Of a stretch of DNA of 64,000 nt, positions 56,818 through 64,000 are shown piece by piece; the first letter of the stretch is position 1, and the number at the start of each line of letters is the position of its first letter. The stretch lies in contig CALABO010000014.1 in NCBI GenBank assembly GCA_937885575.1, forward strand, positions 1 through 64,000, read 5' to 3'. The stretch is from an uncultured Pseudomonadota bacterium (GTDB taxonomy: Bacteria > Pseudomonadota > Alphaproteobacteria > Rs-D84). The notes below the pieces were generated by a model. It was not told where the DNA came from. It saw only the letters and a list, made by a program, of their open reading frames with translations, and searched no databases. The position numbers were made by a program, and so were the translations under genes.

Positions 56818-59175
56818 ATGTTTAAAAAAATTTTGTTGGGTATTTCTGTTTTGCCAGCCCTGGCAATTATGCCAGTGATGGCGGATCAATTAACGTGGGC
56901 GCATCCCGATGATATAGAATCTTATACTGTTGTGGATGGCGATATAAATTATGTGCTGAACGGTGGGACATATAATGTTATCACCGGAACCGGGATGCGT
57001 AATACGGTCAATGGTAATGTAAATATTACATTGAACGGTGTCACCCAGGTTGTGTCCGGGGACGAAACGAATGTGTACGGGATTTTATTCTTGCCCAGTA
57101 CAAGTTCGCTTTTATCCTTGGCGGGTTTAACCGGCGAAGCGCCGACCGATGCGCAAAAAGAAATGCAAATGTATGTTGATGGTGATGTGAACCTTAATGT
57201 GTATAATTCGACGATTGGACAGAGTGTTGTTGGTGTGAACTTTTATGCGAACAACAGTGAATTGACCAATTCGGGGCTTTCGGGCAAGGTGACCGTTACT
57301 GTTGATAATTCGACGGTTGATTACAGTGTGCGCGGTGTGAATTATCGTGATATGGCAACCACGGTTGCGGCGGCGCATGTTGGCGATATAGAAATTAATG
57401 TAAATGATTCTTTGATAAAGGAAGAAATTGTGTCTGCCGGTGCGGGTGCGTCCGCGGGTAATGTTGTTATTAACGTTACTGGGGATACGGTGATTGGTTA
57501 TACGAGTATGGATGCGACAATTCCAACAACAAATCTTGATAAAGGTGGTTGGATTATCGCAGGTGCAAACCGTGCAACCGCAACTATTGCGAGTACAGAG
57601 ATAAATTTGAATACAGCGGGAACGATAAATATCGCGGGCGATGTTAATGTCGGCAGTCGTGAAAGAAATGACGAGTATAATACGGATGAAGATAGTGTCA
57701 TAGGTGATGCAACATTGAATATGTTTGGTGGTGGAACGGTTAATGTTGGGCGCGATTTACGCGCATATCATGTTGGTGGCAAAACGACACTGAATATTGG
57801 TGATATCGTTGCGAATATCGGTGGTAATGTTGCAAACGAATTCCAAGAAATCAATATGTCTGGAAATGCCGTGTTGAACATTGACGGAACTTTATCTATG
57901 CAATCGACGGGCGTGTTGAATATGACGTTGTTGAATACCGATAATTACAGTCAAATAAATGCGGGTGCCATTGATGCAAACGGTGCGACTTTGAACTTTA
58001 CGGTGGCAAGTGCCGGCGAATATCAACTTTTTGATACGGTCGATGATTTTACATGGAATCTTGATAATTCGCTGTTTGTTTTGACGCAAGGTGATGACGG
58101 GGTGCTTATTGCGGTTGGAAAGTCCGCCGAAGATATTGCGGCCGATAACGGTTTGACAGGTGATGCGGCAAACACTGTGTCCGCGTTGATGAATTCTTCG
58201 TCCGATGCTTTGGATAGTTTGGTTTTCGCAATCCAAGATTCTTTGGCAAACGGTGATACCGATGCGGTGGAACAGACACATAAAGCCATTCATCCGGAAA
58301 CAGAATCCGTTGTGCAATCGGTTAGCACATCGGTTCAAAATGCCATTGCAAATTTGGCGGCCGGTCGTATGTCGGGGTTGATGGGGCGCAGTGGTGGTGC
58401 CGCGCCGGCGCACAATGGTGTTTGGGTCGAAGGTATGTATAACAAATCGAAACAAAACGATGCGTTCAATGGATATACCCGTGGAATTGTTGCCGGTGTT
58501 GATACGCAAATCGCGCGCGGTTTAATGTTGGGGGTCGGGTATTCGTATGCGCATTCGGATATTTCTGCGACCGTGCGTAATACCGAAATCGACAGCAATA
58601 CAATCTTTGTATATGGTCAGTATAAACCGGCAGCGTGGTATGTGAATGCGATGGCGAATTATACCATGTCTGATTACAGTGAAAAATCCGATGTTGTCGC
58701 GGTAAGTTCGGACTTTGATGTCAATGCGTTCGGTGGTGCCGTTATGACGGGGTATGATTTCGCCGGCGGAATCACACCAGAACTCGGGTTGCGCTATATG
58801 CACATCAGTGCAGATGAATATAAAAATTCGTTGGGGATAAAGAGCAAGTTGGGCGATTCTGATTACCTGACCGCGGTGTTGGGAACGAAATACGCGTTCG
58901 ATTATCGCGTTGCGCGCGGGTTCACATTGCGCCCAGAATTGCGCTATGCCGTGAAGTGGGATATTGTGTCGGATAAAAGTGTTGCAACGATTACCATGCC
59001 GGGCGTGAATTCGTATGTGCTGGACGGGAATCGTCTGTCGCGCATCGGTGCGGAATTTGGTGCGGGGCTTGCCATGAGATACGATGGGTTTAGTCTTGCG
59101 TTGAACTATGATATCGAAGTGCGTGAAGATTACACATCGCAAACAGGTCGTGTCCGCGCAAGGTTGGTGTTTTAG
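56818..59175 (+). CDS. autotransporter adhesin-like protein, paralogue 1
   Basis: A 785-residue type V secretion protein. Start at MFKKILLGISVLPALAIMPVMA (signal peptide) behind AAGGAGAG; an upstream ATG overlaps that site. The passenger (about 25-470) is a beta-helix-type repeat rich in NxTxNLN, TVNVGRD and NINVNDS-like units. A helical linker (KSAEDIAADNGLTGDAANTV) leads to the autotransporter barrel of the last 260 residues, from GVWVEGMYNKSKQ, through TEIDSNTIFVYGQYKP, to the terminal RVRARLVF. The barrel and linker are nearly identical to those of the next gene. Passenger function is unknown. Confidence 0.85.
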   Translation: MFKKILLGISVLPALAIMPVMADQLTWAHPDDIESYTVVDGDINYVLNGGTYNVITGTGMRNTVNGNVNITLNGVTQVVSGDETNVYGILFLPSTSSLLSLAGLTGEAPTDAQKEMQMYVDGDVNLNVYNSTIGQSVVGVNFYANNSELTNSGLSGKVTVTVDNSTVDYSVRGVNYRDMATTVAAAHVGDIEINVNDSLIKEEIVSAGAGASAGNVVINVTGDTVIGYTSMDATIPTTNLDKGGWIIAGANRATATIASTEINLNTAGTINIAGDVNVGSRERNDEYNTDEDSVIGDATLNMFGGGTVNVGRDLRAYHVGGKTTLNIGDIVANIGGNVANEFQEINMSGNAVLNIDGTLSMQSTGVLNMTLLNTDNYSQINAGAIDANGATLNFTVASAGEYQLFDTVDDFTWNLDNSLFVLTQGDDGVLIAVGKSAEDIAADNGLTGDAANTVSALMNSSSDALDSLVFAIQDSLANGDTDAVEQTHKAIHPETESVVQSVSTSVQNAIANLAAGRMSGLMGRSGGAAPAHNGVWVEGMYNKSKQNDAFNGYTRGIVAGVDTQIARGLMLGVGYSYAHSDISATVRNTEIDSNTIFVYGQYKPAAWYVNAMANYTMSDYSEKSDVVAVSSDFDVNAFGGAVMTGYDFAGGITPELGLRYMHISADEYKNSLGIKSKLGDSDYLTAVLGTKYAFDYRVARGFTLRPELRYAVKWDIVSDKSVATITMPGVNSYVLDGNRLSRIGAEFGAGLAMRYDGFSLALNYDIEVREDYTSQTGRVRARLVF

Positions 59176-59226
59176 TAGTGTTAGCCCGTCACGACCGCGG
59201 CGGGTGATGAGTGTTAGTGATAGTGA
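59175..59226. repeat. GTGTTAGTG repeat copy split by a palindrome
   Basis: AGTGTTAG, then CCCGTCACGACCGCGGCGGG, then GAGTGTTAGTGATAGTG, directly after the first autotransporter stop. Confidence 0.55.
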
Positions 59227-59253
59227 AACCGTCGGAAATTCCGGCGGTTTTTA
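59227..59253 (+). terminator. terminator of autotransporter paralogue 1
   Basis: ACCGTCGG-AAATT-CCGGCGGT followed by TTTTAG. Confidence 0.75.
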
Positions 59254-59359
59254 GTTTGCTTTTTGATTGGTGACTTTCCTGTTTTTTTATTTGTATAAAA
59301 ATGGAGTTGATTTTTACAAAAAAGTGATTTAGTATTGCTACAAAAAAGAGGAAAGTATT

Positions 59360-61855
59360 ATGTATAAATCAAATCATATTTTGTTTGTTTCGTTATTGTT
59401 GGCTTTGGTGGCGGCGCCGTTGATGGCGGGCGATATGCCAGGGGTTCAGGTAATCGGTGAAGGTGAATCGATAACCTTTTCAGATGTTATTGCAAATTCA
59501 TTCAATACCGAAGGTGGCGTGATCCTTAATGCCGGAACGGTTATCATAAATGGAACTTCACAGTTTAATAATAATACCGGGACCACATTGGGTGGTGTGA
59601 TATCAAACAAGGCAACGGGGGCATTGCAAATCGGGAATGTAGAGTTTGGTGGAAATGTTGGATACAATGGTGCGGTTTTGTATAACTTGGGAACTGCGCA
59701 GTTTTTGGGAACTGCGCTTTTTGCTAATAATACGGCGCAAAATTTGGGTGGTGCGATATTTAATGAAGGGAATGTAGTGTTTAATGGTTTGGCGACTTTT
59801 ACTGGAAACAAAAGTTTGAACGGTGGTAATGTAATTCAAAATGAATCAACGGGCGTGATAAATTTTAATGCTGGTCTAATTTCTTATGATAATACTTCGG
59901 CGGATGATTATGTTGTCACATATGGTATCAATAACGGTGGAACAATGACGGTCATCGGTGGTGATGTGAAAATTTACGGCAATACGGCCTATGCCGGGGC
60001 CGGGGTTTCGAATTTTGGAACTTTGTTGCTGGGTGCGTTTTTTGATGACGATGGTAATGTTGTGTCGGCGCCATTGGACAATATCACATTTCAAAATAAT
60101 ACGGCCACAGATGGTGACGGCGGCGCGATGTATATTGCGGCGACCGATGCATCTGATGCGGTGTCCACGATTCTAAATGGAACAACAACATTTTCTTTGA
60201 ATCATGCGGCATCAAATGGTGGTGCCATTAGTAATTATGTTGATGCGGGGCAATCAGAATTGATATTTAACGGTGATGTCGCGTTCAGGGGAAATTCTGC
60301 GGATGATTTGGGTGGCGCAATTTATAATATCGGCGGTGGCAATGGTGTGATTACATTTAATGGCGATGTGGTGTTTTCGGGCAATACTGATGGCATGGGT
60401 GCGAACGATATCTACAACGATGGTGTAATCAATTTTAATGGCAATGTAAAAATGGATGGTGGAATAACAGGGGGGGGGACTTTGGTTTTATCCAGTGGTA
60501 ATGTTTTGGATATTCAAAATTCGACTCTTACCCAAGGCATGGTTATAATGAACGGTGGAACAATTGTTGCAAACATTTCCAATGTTGATGATGACTATCG
60601 CATAAATGTTGGAACGTTTAGTGGTGATGGAACAATTGCATTAACATTGGGTGGTGAAGGAATATATAAAATATTTGGCAATTCTGTATTTGGTAATACG
60701 GTGTTCGAAGGGGATATAACTTTTAACAGCCCGATTTATAATCTGTCTTGGGTTGATAATAATCATTCAGTTGTTGCAAAGCGTAAAACCGCGCAACAGA
60801 TTGCCGATGATAATGGTGTGTCTGGTGATGCGGCGCATACGGTGTTGAACCTTATGGATTCTTCATCAGAAAGGTTAAAGGATTTAAGTTTGGTGTTTCA
60901 AAATGAATTAGCATTGGGGCATTTGAAACCAATAGAAAAGGCGACGATTGCACTGCGTTCAGATGCAAATGGATTGTTGCAATCGGTTAACACATCGGTG
61001 CAAACCGCCGTCGCGAAATTGGCCGCGGGTCGTATGGCACTGTTGCAACAATCAATCGGACGCAGTGGCGGGGATGTGCCGACGCGCAGTGGTGTATGGG
61101 CCGAAGGTGTATATAATAAATCGAAACAAAATGATTCTTTTAATGGATATACGCGTGGTATTGCCATGGGGATAGATACAAAACTTTCGCGTGTGTTCAT
61201 GTTGGGTGCGGGATTTTCATACGCGCATTCCAATATCGCGGCGATTGCGCATGACACCGAAGTAGATAGCAATACGATCTTTGTTTATGGTCAATATAAA
61301 CCAACGGCATGGTATATGAACGCGATGTTGAATTACACAATGTCTGATTATACCGAAGGGGCCGATGTGTTCGGAACTTTGGTTGAATCAGATTATGATG
61401 TTAATTCGTTTGGTGCGCGTATTATGACGGGGTATGATTTTGCAAGTGGTGTAACCCCAGAAATTGGTTTGCGCTATATGCATATCAGTGCTGATGAATA
61501 TAAAAATTCGTTGGGGATAAAAAATAAGATTAATGATGCTAATTATCTGACCGCGGTTTTGGGAACCAAGTATGCGTTCGATTATCGTGTTGCGCGCGGA
61601 TTCACATTGCGCCCAGAATTTCGCTGTGGTGTGAAATATGACATGATTTCCGATAAACAGATTGCAATTGTTACAATACCGGGCATAGATTCGTATGCAA
61701 TTGATGGAAGCCGTCTGTCGCGCATCGGTGCGGAGTTCGGTGGCGGACTGGTGATGAAATACGGCGATTTGAGTTTAGCATTGAACTATGATATCGAAGT
61801 GCGCGAAGGTTATACTTCACAGACCGGTCGTGTCCGCGCAAGGTTGGTGTTCTGA
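59360..61855 (+). CDS. autotransporter with Pmp-like repeats, paralogue 2
   Basis: An 831-residue autotransporter. Signal peptide MYKSNHILFVSLLLALVAAPLMA. The passenger carries repeats of the kind seen in chlamydial Pmp proteins: NNTGTTLGGVISN, NNTAQNLGGAIFN, GNSADDLGGAIYN and NNTATDGDGGAMY, that is FxxN/GGA[IV] units of a right-handed beta-helix. A nine-G tract codes for ITGGGTLVL at about residue 371. The linker and barrel, from GVWAEGVYNKSKQN through DSNTIFVYGQYKP to RVRARLVF, match paralogue 1. Start behind AGAGGAAAG. A likely surface adhesin that may be phase variable. Confidence 0.87.
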   Translation: MYKSNHILFVSLLLALVAAPLMAGDMPGVQVIGEGESITFSDVIANSFNTEGGVILNAGTVIINGTSQFNNNTGTTLGGVISNKATGALQIGNVEFGGNVGYNGAVLYNLGTAQFLGTALFANNTAQNLGGAIFNEGNVVFNGLATFTGNKSLNGGNVIQNESTGVINFNAGLISYDNTSADDYVVTYGINNGGTMTVIGGDVKIYGNTAYAGAGVSNFGTLLLGAFFDDDGNVVSAPLDNITFQNNTATDGDGGAMYIAATDASDAVSTILNGTTTFSLNHAASNGGAISNYVDAGQSELIFNGDVAFRGNSADDLGGAIYNIGGGNGVITFNGDVVFSGNTDGMGANDIYNDGVINFNGNVKMDGGITGGGTLVLSSGNVLDIQNSTLTQGMVIMNGGTIVANISNVDDDYRINVGTFSGDGTIALTLGGEGIYKIFGNSVFGNTVFEGDITFNSPIYNLSWVDNNHSVVAKRKTAQQIADDNGVSGDAAHTVLNLMDSSSERLKDLSLVFQNELALGHLKPIEKATIALRSDANGLLQSVNTSVQTAVAKLAAGRMALLQQSIGRSGGDVPTRSGVWAEGVYNKSKQNDSFNGYTRGIAMGIDTKLSRVFMLGAGFSYAHSNIAAIAHDTEVDSNTIFVYGQYKPTAWYMNAMLNYTMSDYTEGADVFGTLVESDYDVNSFGARIMTGYDFASGVTPEIGLRYMHISADEYKNSLGIKNKINDANYLTAVLGTKYAFDYRVARGFTLRPEFRCGVKYDMISDKQIAIVTIPGIDSYAIDGSRLSRIGAEFGGGLVMKYGDLSLALNYDIEVREGYTSQTGRVRARLVF
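60470..60478 (+). repeat. nine-G homopolymer inside the autotransporter gene
   Basis: Three glycine codons in a row, all GGG. Slippage by one base would shift frame before the barrel and abolish surface display. Confidence 0.85.
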
Positions 61856-61949
61856 TAGTGTTAGTGTAAGTGATAAGTGGTTAGTCGTCTCTGGAATCGG
61901 TTCATGATTGCAAAATTATACTAACCACTTACACTGGCCACTTACACTA
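61856..61949. repeat. two opposed GTGTTAGTG repeat copies
   Basis: GTGTTAGTGTAAGTGATAAG after the autotransporter and ACTAACCACTTACACTGGCC before the ccrM stop, facing each other so that the gap can fold into a hairpin. They may act as a bidirectional stop. Confidence 0.6.
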
Positions 61950-63050
61950 TTATGCCACTTTTCTGATTCCGGATTTTATGTTGCGGATGTATTTGCGCAA
62001 TTCATCGATTGATATAAGTGTGCCGTCGCGCTTTTGTGCCGACCAATAGTCCCAGCCATTATAACTTTGGCAATGTTGAATGCGCGCCGCCATGACGTGG
62101 ATTGATGCCTTGCCATATAAACTGTGCACCAGGTTACCGTCGTTCGCAATCATGACGCGTTCGCCACGCGGACTGACCAATGTTTGTCCGGCATAGAGCA
62201 ATCCGCCGTCAATAAGTTCGCGGAATGCAACACGGATTTCGTCACGTTTTGGTTTTGAAACTTCGATATCCGAAAGGTCAATGGGTGTAATGTGTGCAAC
62301 GCGTTCGCGTGCGGCGGTGACATATGATTCTTCGCGTTCGATGCCGATGAATTTTCGCCCAAGTTCACGCGCCGCGGCGGCCGTTGTGCCCGAACCCATA
62401 AATGGGTCCAATATTATGTCGCCCGGTTTTGTTGATGCCAAAATTACGCGGCGCAATAAATCCATTGGCTTTTGCGTGTTGTGCAAACTTTTGCCGTTTT
62501 CGTCTTTTAATCTTTCTTCGCCAAGACAAATGTTCATGTCCCAATCAGAACGCATTTGCTTGCCGCCGTTTAATTTCTTCATTGTTTCATAATTGAAAGT
62601 GTATTTGCCGGTCTTGGTTGGCGTTGCCCAAATCAATGTTTCATGTGCGTTCGTAAATCGTGTGCCGCGAAAGTTCGGCATGGGATTTGTTTTGACCCAT
62701 ACGACATCGTTCAAAATCCAAAAGCCCAATTCTTGCATAATTGCGCCGACCTGGAAAATATTATGGTACGAACCGATTGTCCACATTGCGCCGGTCGGAC
62801 GCAGGACGCGCCGGCACTCCGCCATCCATGCGCGTGTGAATTTATTGTATTGTTCGGGCGATTCAAACGCGTCCCAGTTGTCACGCACAGCGCGCGCGGC
62901 CGTTTGATCTTCGGGGCGATAAAGTGTTTTTTGCCCAAGTTGTAAATTATATGGCGGGTCCGCAAATACCGCATCAACCGAAGCGTCTGGAATTTCGCGC
63001 ATAATTTCCACGCAATCACCAATCAAAATTTGATTAAGGTATTTGTTCAT
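61950..63050 (-). CDS. ccrM: cell-cycle DNA adenine methyltransferase CcrM
   Basis: A 366-residue beta-class N6-adenine methyltransferase. The catalytic ADPPYNL motif is near residue 30 (in DAVFADPPYNLQLG), and motif I LDPFMGSGTTAAAA near residue 215, the order of the beta class. The C-terminal 90 residues (IRVAFRELIDGGLLYAGQTLVSPRGE; HVMAARIQHCQSYNGWDYW) form the extra domain typical of alphaproteobacterial CcrM, which methylates GANTC. Length compares with 358 in Caulobacter. It diverges from nrdR. Two GANTC sites lie in its promoter region. Confidence 0.95.
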   Translation of the reverse strand: MNKYLNQILIGDCVEIMREIPDASVDAVFADPPYNLQLGQKTLYRPEDQTAARAVRDNWDAFESPEQYNKFTRAWMAECRRVLRPTGAMWTIGSYHNIFQVGAIMQELGFWILNDVVWVKTNPMPNFRGTRFTNAHETLIWATPTKTGKYTFNYETMKKLNGGKQMRSDWDMNICLGEERLKDENGKSLHNTQKPMDLLRRVILASTKPGDIILDPFMGSGTTAAAARELGRKFIGIEREESYVTAARERVAHITPIDLSDIEVSKPKRDEIRVAFRELIDGGLLYAGQTLVSPRGERVMIANDGNLVHSLYGKASIHVMAARIQHCQSYNGWDYWSAQKRDGTLISIDELRKYIRNIKSGIRKVA

Positions 63051-63111
63051 TGAATCTCTCGTCCGTGACTAATTATACCATATTTTGGCGGTAAAAAATT
63101 TTGCCCGATTC
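63051..63111 (-). promoter_or_regulatory. ccrM promoter region with two GANTC sites
   Basis: A TATAAT minus-10 on the minus strand lies about 22 bp before the start codon. GAATC falls in the short leader just before the ATG, and GATTC lies upstream of the minus-35 area. In Caulobacter, methylation of GANTC sites near the ccrM start affects its own expression. Confidence 0.5.
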
Positions 63112-63176
63112 GGTCGATATGCAAAAAAAGGTCTTGATTTTTATAAAAAATGCATTTTTTTCGAAATAAAATTTGC

Positions 63177-63205
63177 TTTACACAATCGCAACAGATTGCT
63201 ACATT
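63177..63205 (+). promoter_or_regulatory. promoter of nrdR
   Basis: TTTACA, 17-bp spacer, TACATT. The predicted transcription start falls at or one base before the nrdR ATG. Confidence 0.55.
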
Positions 63206-63212
63206 ATGCGGT

Positions 63213-63713
63213 ATGAGATGTCCATATTGTAATTATTCAGATAGCCGTGTGGCTGATTCCCGGCCGGATATGGAAAGCGGAACAATTCGTCGCCGCCGTG
63301 TGTGTAATCAGTGCGGTGCGAAATTTTCGACGGTTGAACGTGTGCAGATGCGCGACTTGGTCGTGAAAAAAAATAGTGGTAAAACCGAACCGTTCGATAG
63401 GGATAAATTGCGCCGCAGTATAAAACTGGCCTGTCATAATCGTGATGTCGGGGACGAGCAGATTGAACGCCTGGTCGCGTCGATTCAGCGGCGCTTGGAA
63501 ACCGAAATGGCCGATGATATGGTGACAAGTAGCCAAATCGGTGAAATGGTTTCGGATTCGCTGCTAAACCTTGACCCGATTGCGTTTGTGCGCTTTGTGT
63601 CCGTGTATCGCAAGTTCTCTAAAATATCGGACTTTAAGAAAATCATTGATACTATACCAGAGGTGACCGACGAAACAATCGTTTGCAAATTGCCAAAGAC
63701 AACGTTGTTTTGA
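63213..63713 (+). CDS. nrdR: ribonucleotide reductase repressor NrdR
   Basis: A 166-residue regulator that represses nrd genes depending on dATP/ATP. The start was set at MRCPYCNYSDSRVADSR, the invariant N-terminus; the open frame upstream is not supported. Zinc ribbon Cys pairs CPYC and CNQC are present, followed by an ATP-cone (VVKKNSGKTEPFDRDKLRRSI). No Shine-Dalgarno site precedes it and the promoter is immediately upstream, so a leaderless mRNA is likely. The next gene begins 17 bp after its stop. Confidence 0.95.
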   Translation: MRCPYCNYSDSRVADSRPDMESGTIRRRRVCNQCGAKFSTVERVQMRDLVVKKNSGKTEPFDRDKLRRSIKLACHNRDVGDEQIERLVASIQRRLETEMADDMVTSSQIGEMVSDSLLNLDPIAFVRFVSVYRKFSKISDFKKIIDTIPEVTDETIVCKLPKTTLF

Positions 63714-63730
63714 TGGCGGGGGGATTTTTC

Positions 63731-64000
63731 ATGAAAAAGATTTTTTTGTTCATCTTTTCGGTGCTGTGCGCGACGGTCGCGTTTGCGAAAACTGAAATTG
63801 ATGTGTTATCAGATGCGGATGAAAGTTTATATTCGCAAATTTTTACTTTGCAAGATTCTGAAAAATTTTCCGCCGCGGAAAAGTTGCAACGCCAAGTTGC
63901 CGACCCCATTTTAAAGAACGAGGTTTTATATCAAAAATATTTTTCTAAAACATATAAAACCAAAGGGGCCGAAGCGAAGGCGTGGATGGATAAATATGCC
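63731..64000 (+). CDS. probable lytic murein transglycosylase (partial, 5' end)
   Basis: Ninety codons are visible before the window ends. The signal peptide MKKIFLFIFSVLCATVAFA is followed by LYSQIFTLQDSEKFSAAEKLQRQVADPILKNEVLYQKYF and AKAWMDKYA, which match the N-terminal helical-repeat (doughnut) part of Slt-type soluble lytic transglycosylases. The catalytic domain would lie beyond the window, so the assignment rests on that part alone. The ATG follows a GGGGGGA site; an earlier ATG overlaps the nrdR stop. Confidence 0.65.
   Translation, partial: MKKIFLFIFSVLCATVAFAKTEIDVLSDADESLYSQIFTLQDSEKFSAAEKLQRQVADPILKNEVLYQKYFSKTYKTKGAEAKAWMDKYA

Overview
The window reads as a chromosome segment of an alphaproteobacterium with a fairly low GC content, probably one of the reduced, uncultured or host/gut-associated lineages. 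Supporting signs are a CcrM-type GANTC methyltransferase next to nrdR, a str-S10-spc ribosomal gene order, Gram-negative outer-membrane barrels and autotransporters, and a secreted choloylglycine-hydrolase-family enzyme. The standard genetic code fits all genes. The taxonomic call is an inference from gene content; I could not run a search.

Layout. 1-6.4 kb: end of a Gly/Cys-rich protein, a small secreted protein, an acyl-CoA synthetase (minus strand), tRNA-Pro(CGG), mltG, and two tandem paralogous outer-membrane barrel genes. 6.7-23.9 kb: a long co-directional run of translation genes, rpsL-rpsG-fusA-tuf, the S10 and spc operons with secY, then rpsM-rpsK. It starts at a consensus promoter, lacks adk, and carries one unrecognised gene between rpmD and rplO. 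24.2-25.3 kb: a secreted protein with an OmpA-like stretch.

26.37-37.35 kb: an 11-kb integrated element bounded by an 18-bp direct repeat that equals the anticodon arm of tRNA-Asn. It has a tyrosine integrase, probable arm-type integrase sites near both ends, and a tRNA-Asn 3' half at the right end. Its cargo is a proteasome-like N-terminal-nucleophile protein with a very long C-terminal part, a small basic protein, an HNH endonuclease, a restriction-modification-like set (Eco57I-type methylase, a separate SAM-binding protein, a nuclease-helicase fusion), an excisionase-like HTH protein and an unknown protein. It sits 10 bp beyond rplQ.

37.4-39.1 kb: rplQ and rpoA, on the minus strand and detached from rpsK. 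39.2-48.4 kb: four secreted proteins with recurring cysteine modules, in two minus-strand pairs around a membrane protein. 48.5-53.3 kb: a small membrane-anchored protein, a 1206-residue ankyrin / degenerate-subtilase / autotransporter protein, and a small unknown. 53.5-56.7 kb: a DUF1015 protein, the choloylglycine-hydrolase-like enzyme, tRNA-Gln(CTG) and a small unknown. 56.8-61.9 kb: two autotransporters with near-identical barrels and different passengers, one with a nine-G tract. 61.9-64 kb: ccrM, nrdR and the start of a probable lytic transglycosylase.

Two families of dispersed intergenic repeats run through the non-ribosomal parts: a short GTGTTAGTG-type repeat and a mosaic of GC-rich palindromes. 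The ribosomal operons have small stem-loops in most of their longer intercistronic gaps.
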